This document shows positions 55,836 through 64,000 of a stretch of 64,000 nt of DNA, in pieces. Origin of the DNA: Catalinimonas niigatensis. Lineage in GTDB: Bacteria > Bacteroidota > Bacteroidia > Cytophagales > Cyclobacteriaceae. Numbering within the stretch: the first letter of the stretch is position 1; each line of letters starts with the position of its first letter. Position numbers and translations under genes: made by a program. Under the pieces are notes generated by a model. That model made no database searches. It was not told the DNA's origin and was given only the letters and a program-made list of their open reading frames with translations. The stretch covers positions 744,001-808,000 of the forward strand of contig NZ_CP119422.1 in NCBI RefSeq assembly GCF_030506285.1. Reading direction: 5' to 3'.

Positions 55836-56645
55836 TCATCCCTCCATCATATGAGAAAGTTTGCGCTTATAATTCATAAATTCTGAAGGATTTTTTCCCG
55901 AAAACTCACAAAAATCCCTAATGAAATGAGATTGATCATAATATCCACCTTCAAACACCACATCCAGCCATTCATTGGAATCTGCTAACACTAATTGTGA
56001 GATGTAGTTGAACCGCTTGATCCGCGCAAAGCGTTTGGGTGTAATTCCTACCTTCTCGGTAAAACGGCGGCAAAACTGCCGGGAACTAATATGCAAATCA
56101 TCTGACAACTGGCGAATGGATAATATCCCTCTTTGGTCAAGGATCGTTTTAACTGCACAATCCACAATGTCCAGAGAAGGCGAAACCTGATACAGCTTGT
56201 GCAAAAGATATTGCTCCAGAATTCGGATACGGGATAGAGGATGCTCACATGCAAGAATTTGCTGCCGTAGTATTTCAGCCTCATGGCCTATGATCAGGCT
56301 TAGATCCACCCGCTTCTCTGTAAATTCAATCATAGGTATACCAAACAAACGAGGCAGAGCAGCGGGCCAGAACACTACTCCTAGCATACCTACCTTTCCC
56401 TTTAGTTGTAAACTGTAGTTTCTTTTAAATTGTCCTGCTATGAAGCAATGCGGCACTTGTGTGCTTTTTCCATTAGCATGCAAAACCCAGGCAGCATCTT
56501 CATAATTGAATACCAGGCCAGCCAATCCGGAGGGAGGTAAGTGAAGTTCTACAGCATCGGATATGTAATGACTATGTTCAAGGATATAATAGCACATCAC
56601 GTAAGGCTGTAAGGCAGCGGCAGGTTGAAACTTTTCATAAATCAT
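55836..56645 (-). CDS. AraC-family transcriptional regulator
   Basis: 269 residues from the ATG at 56645 (MIYEKFQPAAALQPYV); other Mets lie 8 and 19 codons upstream. The N-terminal part is a DUF6597-like sensing domain (AAALQPYVMCYYILEH, HLPPSGLAGLVFNYED), and the C-terminal AraC domain has ISIRQLSDDLHISSRQFCRRF and GKNPSEFMNYKRKL. Probable target: the SnoaL-like gene on the same strand 96 bp away, a guess based on position. Confidence 0.9.
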   Translation of the reverse strand: MIYEKFQPAAALQPYVMCYYILEHSHYISDAVELHLPPSGLAGLVFNYEDAAWVLHANGKSTQVPHCFIAGQFKRNYSLQLKGKVGMLGVVFWPAALPRLFGIPMIEFTEKRVDLSLIIGHEAEILRQQILACEHPLSRIRILEQYLLHKLYQVSPSLDIVDCAVKTILDQRGILSIRQLSDDLHISSRQFCRRFTEKVGITPKRFARIKRFNYISQLVLADSNEWLDVVFEGGYYDQSHFIRDFCEFSGKNPSEFMNYKRKLSHMMEG

Positions 56646-56852
56646 AGCAGAAATGATTGGGTTACCCATAAAAAAGATAATGATAAATTTTAGATTTTCC
56701 ATCTAAAATAGAAGAGATATCACTTGGCTACTCCTTATTTTCTCTGCTGTAATACTCCTTAAACTGACCGCATCCGTGCAATAAGTGCTCGGATATGAAC
56801 ATTCATAAATTTACCGGAGGCGTACTGGACACATCAGCGTAGGTTTTATACA

Positions 56853-56868
56853 TGGCACATGGATTGGG
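56853..56868 (+). promoter_or_regulatory. Sigma54-like site before the fifth FtsX gene
   Basis: TGGCAC-ATGGA-TTGGG has a perfect -24 box, right spacing, and TTGG instead of TTGC at -12. It lies 39 bp before the ATG of the permease gene. It could be a weak or altered sigma54 promoter. Confidence 0.45.
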
Positions 56869-56907
56869 AAAGTAATATCATTCGACTCTTGATAAATAAT
56901 AGACTTT

Positions 56908-59301
56908 ATGTTCCGACACCAACTACTCCTTATTTATCGCAATTTTCAGCGTTTCAGAAGTACCTTCCTGATCAATCTGATTGGCTTATCCTCTGGCTTG
57001 TGCTGCGTACTCTTAATTTATCTCTGGGTAAATGATGAGCTTAGCGTAGATAAGTTTCATGAAAAAGACAGTAAGCTTTATCAGGTCATAGAACACCAGC
57101 AACACGCTGAGAATATCATTACCACTGAAGGTACTGCCGGCCTGCTGGCAGCATCTCTGGCAGAAGATATGCCTGAAGTGGAGTACGCTACCGTAGTTAC
57201 TCCTTCCTCCTGGTTCGGAAATTTCACTTTGTCGGTGGAGAACTCCGGTGAAATCAAAAATATCAAAGCTCCCGGACAGTTTGTAGGTAAAGATTTCTTC
57301 ACTGTCTTTTCTTATCACCTCAAAGAAGGCGAAGAAAGCCAGGTACTTGCCGATAAAAATTCCATCGTGATTTCTGAAGATTTAGCGCGGCGTTTGTTTA
57401 ATACTACCGAAAATGTAGTGGGCAAAACCTTGGAATGGCACCTGTTGCATTTCACCAAACAGGTCACTATTACCGGCCTCTTTGAAGGCACACCCCCTCA
57501 ATCCTCAGCTCAGTTTGACTTTGCTTTATCCTTTGACGTCTTCAGGGAGATCAATCCTTCTATAGCAGAATGGGGCAATCATGGACCTCATACTTATCTT
57601 GTTTTACAGGAGGGCACAGATATAAAGGCTTTCAACGATAAGATTGAAGGCTATATGAACAGTAAAACTGACTTTAACACTTTCCGTACCTTGTTTGCCA
57701 GGCCTTATTCGGAAGGTTACCTGTACGGAACCTATGAAAACGGTAAGCAGGCCGGTGGACGTATAGAATATGTGAGGCTATTCTCTATCATTGCTATCTT
57801 CATTCTACTCATTGCCTGTATTAACTTCATGAATCTTTCTACGGCCAAAGCTTCCCGGAGAATCAAGGAGGTGGGAATCAAAAAAGCCATAGGGGCCGGA
57901 CGTTCTACGCTTATCTCTCAGTACCTGGGAGAGTCATTGCTCATGACCTTTGTATCCTTACTCACTGCTATTGTTCTGGTTGCGCTCTTACTTCCCCAAT
58001 TCAATATCATCACAGGAAAGCAATTGTCCTTTGATTTTGAGTTACCCATTATTCTGACGTTTTTAGGAATCACGCTCATCACCGGACTGATTGCCGGAAG
58101 TTATCCGGCATTGTATCTCTCAGGCTTTAATCCGGCGACAGTGCTGAAAGGTGGAGGTACTGGAAAATTCGGTGGTTCGGTGGGAGAAGTATGGGCCCGC
58201 AAAGGCTTGGTAGTGTTTCAGTTTGTATTGTCTGTCGTATTGATCGTATCCGTGTGGGTTGTCTATCAGCAAATCTCTTTCGTGCAGAACAAAAACCTGG
58301 GCTATGATAAGAAAAACGTAGTTTCGTTTTCTTTAGAGGGTAAAGTGGCCGAAAATCCTGAGACTTTTCTTGGAGAAATGAAGAGGATTCCGGGAGTGAT
58401 CAATGCTTCTATCATGCAGCAAAATATTGTGGGAAATACCAGTACAACAGTTGGGCTCAACTGGGAAGGAAAGAATCCTGAGGATGTGATCAAATTCCAG
58501 AACTTCAGTGCCGGTTATGATATGATTGAAACCTTAGGATTAGAAATGGCCAGCGGACGCAGCTTTTCGCATGCTTTTAGTTCTGATAGTACCGCTCTTA
58601 TTTTTAACGAAGCTGCCATCGAAGTGATGGGATTAAGCGATCCTATCGGTGCGACCGTGAATCTATGGGGACAGGACCGGCAAATCATAGGCATCGTTAA
58701 AGACTTTCACTTTGAATCGCTGCACGAAGAGGTGAAGCCCATGTATATTAAATTGGGTGGACCTTATATGACGGCCATTGCCAAAGTGGAAGCAGGAAAA
58801 GAACAGGAGACATTAGCAAGCATGCAGAACTTCTATCAAAGTTTTAATCCAGGCTATTCTTTTGACTATCAGTTTGTAGACGCTGATTACCAGGCACTTT
58901 ATGCTGCCGAACAGCGCGTATCTACCCTTTCCAAATACTTCGCCGGCCTGGCTATTCTGATCTCCTGCCTGGGTCTCTTCGGGCTGGCAGCCTTCACTGC
59001 CGAGAGGAGATTAAAAGAAATAGGCATCAGGAAAATTCTGGGTTCCAGCAATTTTGGCATTGTCCGCCTGTTATCGGGTGATTTTACCAAAATGGTGTTT
59101 ACCGCTATTCTGATTGCCCTTCCCTTGAGTTATGTCATTGCTCAGCAGTGGCTAGAGAGCTTTGCTTTCCAGATTGATCTGGCGTGGTGGTACTTTGCCG
59201 GTGCAGGATGCATTGCCCTGCTGATTGCCTGGTTTACGGTAGGACTACAAACCGTAAAAGCAGCCATGATCAATCCGGCACAATGCCTGAAGGATGAGTA
59301 G
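56908..59301 (+). CDS. FtsX/MacB-type ABC transporter permease 5
   Basis: 797 residues, the same double-FtsX layout as the array at 17.1-27.1 kb but the most distant in sequence (MFRHQLLLIYRNFQRFRSTFLIN, then SRRIKEVGIKKAIGAGRSTL, and CLGLFGLAAF...ERRLKEIGIRKILGSS). It is a separate single copy, 54 bp before the GIN-domain gene and possibly co-transcribed with it. A sigma54-like site lies 39 bp upstream. Confidence 0.93.
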   Translation: MFRHQLLLIYRNFQRFRSTFLINLIGLSSGLCCVLLIYLWVNDELSVDKFHEKDSKLYQVIEHQQHAENIITTEGTAGLLAASLAEDMPEVEYATVVTPSSWFGNFTLSVENSGEIKNIKAPGQFVGKDFFTVFSYHLKEGEESQVLADKNSIVISEDLARRLFNTTENVVGKTLEWHLLHFTKQVTITGLFEGTPPQSSAQFDFALSFDVFREINPSIAEWGNHGPHTYLVLQEGTDIKAFNDKIEGYMNSKTDFNTFRTLFARPYSEGYLYGTYENGKQAGGRIEYVRLFSIIAIFILLIACINFMNLSTAKASRRIKEVGIKKAIGAGRSTLISQYLGESLLMTFVSLLTAIVLVALLLPQFNIITGKQLSFDFELPIILTFLGITLITGLIAGSYPALYLSGFNPATVLKGGGTGKFGGSVGEVWARKGLVVFQFVLSVVLIVSVWVVYQQISFVQNKNLGYDKKNVVSFSLEGKVAENPETFLGEMKRIPGVINASIMQQNIVGNTSTTVGLNWEGKNPEDVIKFQNFSAGYDMIETLGLEMASGRSFSHAFSSDSTALIFNEAAIEVMGLSDPIGATVNLWGQDRQIIGIVKDFHFESLHEEVKPMYIKLGGPYMTAIAKVEAGKEQETLASMQNFYQSFNPGYSFDYQFVDADYQALYAAEQRVSTLSKYFAGLAILISCLGLFGLAAFTAERRLKEIGIRKILGSSNFGIVRLLSGDFTKMVFTAILIALPLSYVIAQQWLESFAFQIDLAWWYFAGAGCIALLIAWFTVGLQTVKAAMINPAQCLKDE

Positions 59302-59355
59302 GAGCTTTAAAAGTTTATCAAAAAATCATATAGAACTAACCTAAATAAACATACT

Positions 59356-60048
59356 ATGAAACTTATGAGACTCGCGACACTGATTATTTTGCTTTCTTCG
59401 TTTTCAATAGTAGCTCAGGCTCAGAATGAAGAAACCCGATCGCTTGCATCTTTTACTGTATTGGAAACCGGCGGTAGCTGGGATGTCATTCTGGAAAAAG
59501 GAGATAAAGAAGAAGTTAGGCTGGAAGGCAGCAATATTGATCTGGACAAAGTAATCACGGAAGTAAAAAACAATGAGCTTCACATTTATCTGGAAAAAGG
59601 CAACTACAACAATATCAGATTAAAGGTTTATGTCACTTATCAGAATCTGGAGGAAATCCATAAGTCAGGATCAGGCAATCTTATCAATAAATCAGACTTA
59701 AGTGCTTCCGATTTTGAGTTACATCTGAGTGGCTCCGGCAATGCAGACCTCCGAAATATTGATGCAGAAAACCTGCTGGTCAATTTATCCGGTTCGGGCA
59801 ATCTATCAATGACGGGTGGCCGTGCCCAAAAATTAGCGATTGAGCAATCGGGTTCAGGCAATGTCAACGCAATGGGTTTGCAGATAGATGATTGTGCTGT
59901 AAATAAATCCGGATCAGGCAATGTGGAGATTAGCGTGAGCCAATCTTTGGAGGTGGTTTCCAGTGGATCAGGTAATATCAAATACAAAGGCTCTCCTTCC
60001 ATCAACAAAGTGGAATTTTCAGGTTCTGGTAAGCTGGTGAAAAGTTAA
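59356..60048 (+). CDS. GIN-domain (DUF2807) exported protein
   Basis: 230 residues with a signal peptide (MKLMRLATLIILLSSFSIVAQAQ). The DUF2807 'head GIN' fold repeats the pattern SGSGN six times plus one SGSGK at about 20-residue steps (KSGSGNLI, LSGSGNAD, LSGSGNLS, QSGSGNVN, KSGSGNVE, SSGSGNIK, FSGSGKLV), expected to form a right-handed beta-helix. The family is called a putative autotransporter adhesin; evidence for adhesion is thin. It follows the fifth FtsX gene by 54 bp and ends at a shared terminator. Confidence 0.9.
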   Translation: MKLMRLATLIILLSSFSIVAQAQNEETRSLASFTVLETGGSWDVILEKGDKEEVRLEGSNIDLDKVITEVKNNELHIYLEKGNYNNIRLKVYVTYQNLEEIHKSGSGNLINKSDLSASDFELHLSGSGNADLRNIDAENLLVNLSGSGNLSMTGGRAQKLAIEQSGSGNVNAMGLQIDDCAVNKSGSGNVEISVSQSLEVVSSGSGNIKYKGSPSINKVEFSGSGKLVKS

Positions 60049-60091
60049 GGATAAGATCATTACATGTTTTTGAAAAGTTTAATATGGGAAT

Positions 60092-60117
60092 ACACTGCCA
60101 GTTCGGGCTGGCAGTGT
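60092..60117. terminator. Bidirectional terminator between the GIN and PepSY genes
   Basis: A perfect 10-bp stem (ACACTGCCAG / CTGGCAGTGT) with a six-base loop TTCGGG lies in the 83-bp gap between converging genes. Tails are only weakly T-rich. Confidence 0.65.
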
Positions 60118-60131
60118 TTCGAGATAGGAGA

Positions 60132-60584
60132 TCAATAGTCTATCCTCAGGAAATTACTGCTCTTATCAAACTTTAGCTCGGTGCCATTGTCAATCATCAC
60201 CTCCTGCTCATTGTCATCCCGTTCCCAGCTGATAATGAAATTGTCGGCGTAGCTTTGATTAACATATTCCAGTATCTTTTCAGGAATTACACTGTCTGGC
60301 AGTTCGGTATTTCCTTCAATACTGCTGCACTCTCCTTTTCTGTTGAATTCCAGCTGAACGCCATTTTCCAGGATCACTTCATAGTCCACCGATAAGCCGT
60401 CTCTGTCTTTAATGACCTGGCTGATACTCTGGTCAGGGAAATGCAGTGAAATAAAGCCCTGGGCATCATCTGGCAGTTTGCCTTCCGGCACTACACTTTC
60501 TTTTTCACAGGCAGATAAGATGACCATGGCAGATAAAAAAGTCAGAAGCATAGCGAAAGGCTTTCTGTGCATTAAATTTTTCAT
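60132..60584 (-). CDS. PepSY-like lipoprotein
   Basis: 150 residues from the ATG at 60584, giving a lipoprotein signal (MKNLMHRKPFAMLLTFLSAMVILSAC, split here by its length) with lipobox LSAC. The mature part has two PepSY-like units (LPDDAQGFISLHFPDQSISQV and LPDSVIPEKILEYVNQSYADN), each followed by beta strands. Bacteroidota PepSY-like proteins of this type are known for their fold, not their function. Divergent from the ECF sigma gene, so sharing its promoter region. Confidence 0.82.
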   Translation of the reverse strand: MKNLMHRKPFAMLLTFLSAMVILSACEKESVVPEGKLPDDAQGFISLHFPDQSISQVIKDRDGLSVDYEVILENGVQLEFNRKGECSSIEGNTELPDSVIPEKILEYVNQSYADNFIISWERDDNEQEVMIDNGTELKFDKSSNFLRIDY

Positions 60585-60766
60585 GAATGTAAAGTTTAAT
60601 TGTTGATAAATGATTTCTGTGTTTTTTGCCATCACGCAGAAAAATTTCTAAACGTTGGTTGAGCGATGAAAAAAAGTTTGAAAAGGGTTCAAAAAAAAAT
60701 AAATACACTTCTTCCGGAAAAGGAACCAACCCTTTGCTTCATCCTTGCGTGTTGACCATAATTACT

Positions 60767-61327
60767 ATGGAAGAGGACAAACATTTTTATCGCCTGATCG
60801 CCGACTGTAGGAAGGGAAAGCGTGCTGCCCAGGACGAACTCTATTTGGGATTTTATCATTATGCTATGAGCATAGGGCTCAGGTATTCCCGCGACCGGGA
60901 AGAAGCCATTGAAATCGTCAATGATGCCTTTTATAAGATACTGACCAGCCTGGATAAATACACCCAGGGCTTATCGTTCAAAGGATGGCTCCGTAAAATC
61001 GTCATCAACGCTGCGATAGACTACTACCGAAGGAATGAGAAGCACTACCACGGGGTGGATATCTCCTACGCAAGGCACGAGAGCATGCATGAGGATGTGA
61101 TAGATGAAATGTCTGAAAAAGAGATCGTCGTGCTGATCCAGGATCTTCCTCCCTCCTACCGTATTGTTTTCAACCTACATGTGATAGAAGGCTTTAAGCA
61201 TGAAGAGATTGCACAGAAACTAAACATCAGCGTGGGTACGTCCAAATCCAACCTCTCCATTGCCCGGACAAAGTTACAACTGGCCATCTACAAATTAAGA
61301 GATATTAAAGATCAACAACATGGATGA
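60767..61327 (+). CDS. ECF-type RNA polymerase sigma factor 2
   Basis: 186 residues from the ATG at 60767. Region 2 at about 25-95 (LRYSRDREEAIEIVNDAFYKILTSL), region 4 at about 120-180 (LPPSYRIVFNLHVIEGFKHEEIAQKL, NISVGTSKSNLSIARTKL). An earlier in-frame ATG at 60626 would add 47 charged residues with no counterpart in the family. Upstream GGAA (60722-60725) with TCCTT 16 bp later is a possible ECF promoter, weaker than the one at 12.8 kb. The stop overlaps the next gene by 8 bp. Confidence 0.92.
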   Translation: MEEDKHFYRLIADCRKGKRAAQDELYLGFYHYAMSIGLRYSRDREEAIEIVNDAFYKILTSLDKYTQGLSFKGWLRKIVINAAIDYYRRNEKHYHGVDISYARHESMHEDVIDEMSEKEIVVLIQDLPPSYRIVFNLHVIEGFKHEEIAQKLNISVGTSKSNLSIARTKLQLAIYKLRDIKDQQHG

Positions 61328-62534
61328 TCATCAATTTGATAAACGTATAAAAGACAAAGCTGAGCATTATCAGGACACAGGTGCTGATGAAGCCGGAGCG
61401 CTTGCAGGTCTGCATGCTAAGTTGGCAGGCTTTACGTACGTTCCCTGGTATGTGCGCTACCAAAAGACAATCGGATATACAGCGGCGGTGCTCTGCATAA
61501 GCCTGCTGAACTTTGGGGTATTTAGCTACCTGCAAAACCAGCATGACGAAACCCTTCAGTCTACTCAGCATGCGTTGAAAGATCAACAAATGGCATATGA
61601 TAGTCTTAAACTAGCATTTGAAACCCTCAAAGAGACCAAAACAGATACAGTGTATATTGTGAATACCATAGAAATCCCTGCGGCCAATGGGCAGGCGATT
61701 GCTTCTACCGACGGTGAGCAGAGCATTTACTTTAGCACGATCTACAGACCAACAACTCCTTTCCTTTCGGGAAATGGATACCATAGCTTGGGCATCAGGC
61801 AACTGTCGGAAGTACGTACTGAGCCTCTAAAGGTCAAAATGGCAAGCCAAAAGGAGAAAGTAAAGAAGAAAAGCAGCCAACGCGTACCAGCCAAAGTGCT
61901 GAGAGCCATTGAAAAGCACAATATGCAGGGCATAGGCTTTCAGTACGGGCCAACGCTGAGGGGTTTCCAGCTTCTTACCGATGAAGTAGCCGGTGATCCA
62001 GGCTGGGCTGCTGGCATGATGGCAGAATTTATCCTGTCACCTGCCTGGAGCATAGAAACAGGAATCCAGTATGCTAATAGTAGTTACGAACTTGATGATG
62101 CTCCTCTTTTGGGAGAGAATGTTGCCGGCTATCCGGGTATTGACGATGCATTGGGTGAATTGGAGCAGATAGAGCAGACAACGCATGCGCTTATCGTCCC
62201 AGTCCATCTCAAGTATCATCATCCTATCAGCAAAAACAGGTACCTTTTTGCTTCTGCGGGTATATCACCGCATTATTATGCCCTGCAGCGGTTTGAATAT
62301 GAGTATGAAGATGAACTCAATGCTACCGAAGCAGAATCATCCATCAAAACAGACAAGGGCAGCTGGTATCCCGGCACTTATGATTTGAACCTGGGCTTTG
62401 AGCAAAAGCTGAACAATAAATCCCTGCTCCAATTCTCTGTTTTCTATAACCATGCTATCCAACCCATGGGGGTTGAGGGACGTACGCTTCGTATGATCGG
62501 TCTGAACTCCGCATTTAAGTTCAGGGTCAAATAA
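61320..62534 (+). CDS. Sigma-coupled protein with one membrane helix and an outer-membrane barrel-like domain
   Basis: 404 residues. The N-terminal 45 residues are charged and cytoplasmic, like anti-sigma segments (MDDHQFDKRIKDKAEHYQDTG). One membrane helix follows (IGYTAAVLCISLLNFGVFSY, 51-70). A Gln/Lys-rich coiled coil (75-110) and a basic linker lead to a C-terminal region (about 200-404) that reads like a PorT-type beta-barrel: alternating strands ending in an aromatic or basic residue, such as GIGFQYGPTLRGF, AWSIETGIQYANSSYEL, NSAFKFRVK. The gene overlaps the ECF gene by 8 bp, so it is probably the cognate anti-sigma. A single protein with inner-membrane helix and barrel domain is odd. 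Confidence 0.78.
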   Translation: MDDHQFDKRIKDKAEHYQDTGADEAGALAGLHAKLAGFTYVPWYVRYQKTIGYTAAVLCISLLNFGVFSYLQNQHDETLQSTQHALKDQQMAYDSLKLAFETLKETKTDTVYIVNTIEIPAANGQAIASTDGEQSIYFSTIYRPTTPFLSGNGYHSLGIRQLSEVRTEPLKVKMASQKEKVKKKSSQRVPAKVLRAIEKHNMQGIGFQYGPTLRGFQLLTDEVAGDPGWAAGMMAEFILSPAWSIETGIQYANSSYELDDAPLLGENVAGYPGIDDALGELEQIEQTTHALIVPVHLKYHHPISKNRYLFASAGISPHYYALQRFEYEYEDELNATEAESSIKTDKGSWYPGTYDLNLGFEQKLNNKSLLQFSVFYNHAIQPMGVEGRTLRMIGLNSAFKFRVK

Positions 62535-62600
62535 GCATTGCATCCCTCTGCCTTCATCTCATGTACTTGGGTGAGGAATTTCATTTTTTCCTCAAAAATC

Positions 62601-63527
62601 TCAACCCAGGCTGTCGTATTCGGCTTTGCGCTTTTCTACAAAAGCGGCTAAGCCTTCGCGCCCTTCGGCATGGTTGGCGCTCTGTACTATGGACTCCTGT
62701 TCTGCTGCTAATTGTTCTCCCAGACTTCGGTCAAAGGACTCATTCATCAGCCGTTTCACTCTTCCCAGGGTCTGTACTGCTTTTTGCTTGAGTTGGAAAG
62801 CCAGCAATTCCGCTTCTATCGCTAGCATGGAATCAGGCACTACCTGGCTCACCATTCCCAGCTTATGTGCTGTAAAGGAATCCACCGGCTGATCAAGCAT
62901 CACCATTTCCAGGGCTCGTCCCATGCCCAGCAGTCGGGGCAGGAAATACGTGCCCCCCGCTGGCAAAGATAATCCATAAGATGTATTGGACTGCTTGAGA
63001 TATGCCCGGCGGGACATGATGCGCAGGTCGCAGGCCAGGGCCAGAAATAAACCTGCTCCTGCTGCAGGCCCGTTGATGGCGGCTACTACCGGCTTGTCCA
63101 TGCTGCGGATCAGCTTGATGCAATCATGCAAAACAGTAGTCAGTGCCAGGAAAGAATTTCCCGGCTGATCGGGATGAGCATGCAGGGCAAACTTCAAATC
63201 GCCGCCGGAGCAAAAAGCCCGGCCCCTTCCGCTGATGATCAATGCCCGGACATCAGAATCATGTGCTGCTTTAAGCAAAACCTCCCTCAGCGCTTCTGCC
63301 ATTTCCATATCCAGGGCATTGAGTACTGCCGGGCGGTTCAGGTAAATGGTCAGCACATTGTTTTTTCTGGATGTCTGTAAAGTAGATGCGCCGGAATTGA
63401 TCTGCACTTGCTCCGAATTTTTGTCAGGATGTGTTGATTCACTGGTCTTGCTGATGCGGGGAGTCATGCGCTTACTGCTCTTCCCTGGCTTTTTCAGGTG
63501 CATGAGTGCGGTCTGTAAAATTTTCAT
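62601..63527 (-). CDS. Enoyl-CoA hydratase/isomerase family protein
   Basis: 308 residues of the crotonase superfamily: NRPAVLNALDMEMAEAL, SGRGRAFCSGGDLKF (oxyanion-hole glycines), KPVVAAINGPAAGAGLFLALACDLRIMS, SNTSYGLSLPAGGTYFLPRLLG. The first 50 or so residues are a basic/serine-rich extension not found in the family, and a start closer to residue 51 is possible though no obvious ATG exists. The likely reaction is hydration or isomerisation of an enoyl-CoA in fatty-acid or aromatic breakdown; the substrate is unknown. Transcribed alone. Confidence 0.9.
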   Translation of the reverse strand: MKILQTALMHLKKPGKSSKRMTPRISKTSESTHPDKNSEQVQINSGASTLQTSRKNNVLTIYLNRPAVLNALDMEMAEALREVLLKAAHDSDVRALIISGRGRAFCSGGDLKFALHAHPDQPGNSFLALTTVLHDCIKLIRSMDKPVVAAINGPAAGAGLFLALACDLRIMSRRAYLKQSNTSYGLSLPAGGTYFLPRLLGMGRALEMVMLDQPVDSFTAHKLGMVSQVVPDSMLAIEAELLAFQLKQKAVQTLGRVKRLMNESFDRSLGEQLAAEQESIVQSANHAEGREGLAAFVEKRKAEYDSLG

Positions 63528-63748
63528 CTCGTCATAGGGTTAATGAATAGGAGCAGTCCTTCATTTTTACACCTGCCCTGTCAAAACCCTCCGATGCCTG
63601 ATATGTATCTCTGGAATGGCAGAAAAACAAATGGATTGATTTTCACCCTTACCCAGCTTAGGTAGCCGGTACCTGGGGCCTTGATTTCTTGGTGTAAACT
63701 GTTGGCTTCTCCAATAATCCGACAAAGCTAAGCTGAGCTAGCACGATT

Positions 63749-63825
63749 CTAAAGTATAGAGGGTGAACAAGAGGTGTACCTCCCGGCAGAGCGGGTATAC
63801 TTTAGGTAAACAAGGGTAGTTTACC
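63749..63825. other. Structured intergenic patch with nested inverted repeats
   Basis: In the gene-less 63528-63897 gap, CTAAAGTATA (63749-63758) and TATACTTTAG (63796-63805) form a perfect 10-bp inverted repeat with 37 bp between them. The middle has GAGGT-GT-ACCTC (63771-63782), and directly after comes GGTAAAC-N7-GTTTACC (63805-63825). Together they could form a structured RNA, an attachment site or a decayed element end. No ORF spans it. Confidence 0.45.
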
Positions 63826-63897
63826 GGAGATTTCTGGAGGAGGGTCAGCTAAACCAGGAAAAAAGCAAGGATGCACAGATGGCACCCTTGGGTTGTA

Positions 63898-64000
63898 TTA
63901 TGCTTTCACGACGATACCCAACGCTTCCATCTGCTGAGGCTCAGCATCCAGGGCAAGGCGGGCTACCTTGATGAATTTACGGTACCAATGCTCAGTCAGT
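63898..64000 (-). CDS. Unknown protein, C-terminal end only
   Basis: The last 34 codons of a minus-strand frame that leaves the window at its right edge, ending in TAA at 63898-63900. The residues read LTEHWYRKFIKVARLAL and DAEPQQMEALGIVVKA. The sequence looks coding (helical, good codon mix), but I recognise no family from this tail. Confidence 0.5.
   Translation of the reverse strand, partial: LTEHWYRKFIKVARLALDAEPQQMEALGIVVKA

Noticed and set aside
1-64000. CRISPR arrays, tRNA or rRNA genes, intact insertion sequences, prophage
   Set aside because: No regularly spaced short repeats, no tRNA-like cloverleaf, no rRNA stretch and no transposase or integrase frame was found by eye; short tRNA-like elements could have been missed.

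Overview
The window looks like chromosomal DNA of a Bacteroidota bacterium, most likely a marine or soil Cytophagales. The pointers are a C-terminal type IX secretion sorting domain, SusC-type CarboxypepD-regulatory modules, many lipoproteins, large FtsX/MacB permeases in tandem, DUF2807 and PepSY-like proteins, and few Shine-Dalgarno sequences. I cannot name the species. No rRNA, tRNA, CRISPR array, intact insertion sequence or prophage was seen.

Layout. 0-4.7 kb (minus strand): the 5' part of infC with an ATT start codon, thrS, a TPR lipoprotein and a glycosylasparaginase. 4.8-7.7 kb: an OmpA/PD40 envelope protein convergent with a manganese catalase, sharing a two-way terminator. 7.9-16.5 kb: a signalling block. 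An ECF sigma factor, an anti-sigma-like TonB-C fusion, an NtrC-type sigma54 activator and its histidine kinase run leftward as one probable operon. A von Willebrand A protein and a frameshifted OmpA lipoprotein run rightward. The two divergent promoters carry the same GGAA-N17-TCTTA element. 16.5-27.1 kb: a 680-bp repeat-rich gap with a sigma54 promoter, then four tandem FtsX/MacB permease genes, the third broken by an in-frame stop. 27.2-33 kb: a lipoprotein, a large metzincin lipoprotein, and a BlaI/BlaR1-type pair behind three identical dyad operators. 33-39.5 kb: a P-type Ca2+ ATPase, a NUDIX hydrolase, HslV and a dihydrolipoamide acetyltransferase. 39.7-43.2 kb: a heparinase-family protein and a CapK-type ligase, suggesting polysaccharide metabolism. 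43.2-44.85 kb is AT-rich and without genes. 44.85-48.5 kb: a 1211-residue secreted surface protein with near-identical 681-bp repeats in an A-B-A-B order. 48.8-56.7 kb: mixed single genes (TspO-like, serine hydrolase, NlpE-META lipoprotein, alpha/beta hydrolase, GyrI-like, MBL-fold, SnoaL-like, AraC). 56.9-62.5 kb: a fifth FtsX permease with a sigma54-like site, a GIN-domain protein, a PepSY-like lipoprotein, and a second ECF sigma factor overlapping a protein with a membrane helix and a predicted beta-barrel. 62.6-64 kb: an enoyl-CoA hydratase, a structured intergenic patch and the end of an unknown gene.

Working model (inference): the kinase/NtrC pair at 7.9-10.8 kb drives the FtsX array through the sigma54 site at 17.04 kb. 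The ECF sigma factor at 12.2 kb drives both its own operon, which includes the two-component genes, and the vWA protein. That would make one envelope-stress circuit with two alternative sigma factors, spanning about 8-27 kb.
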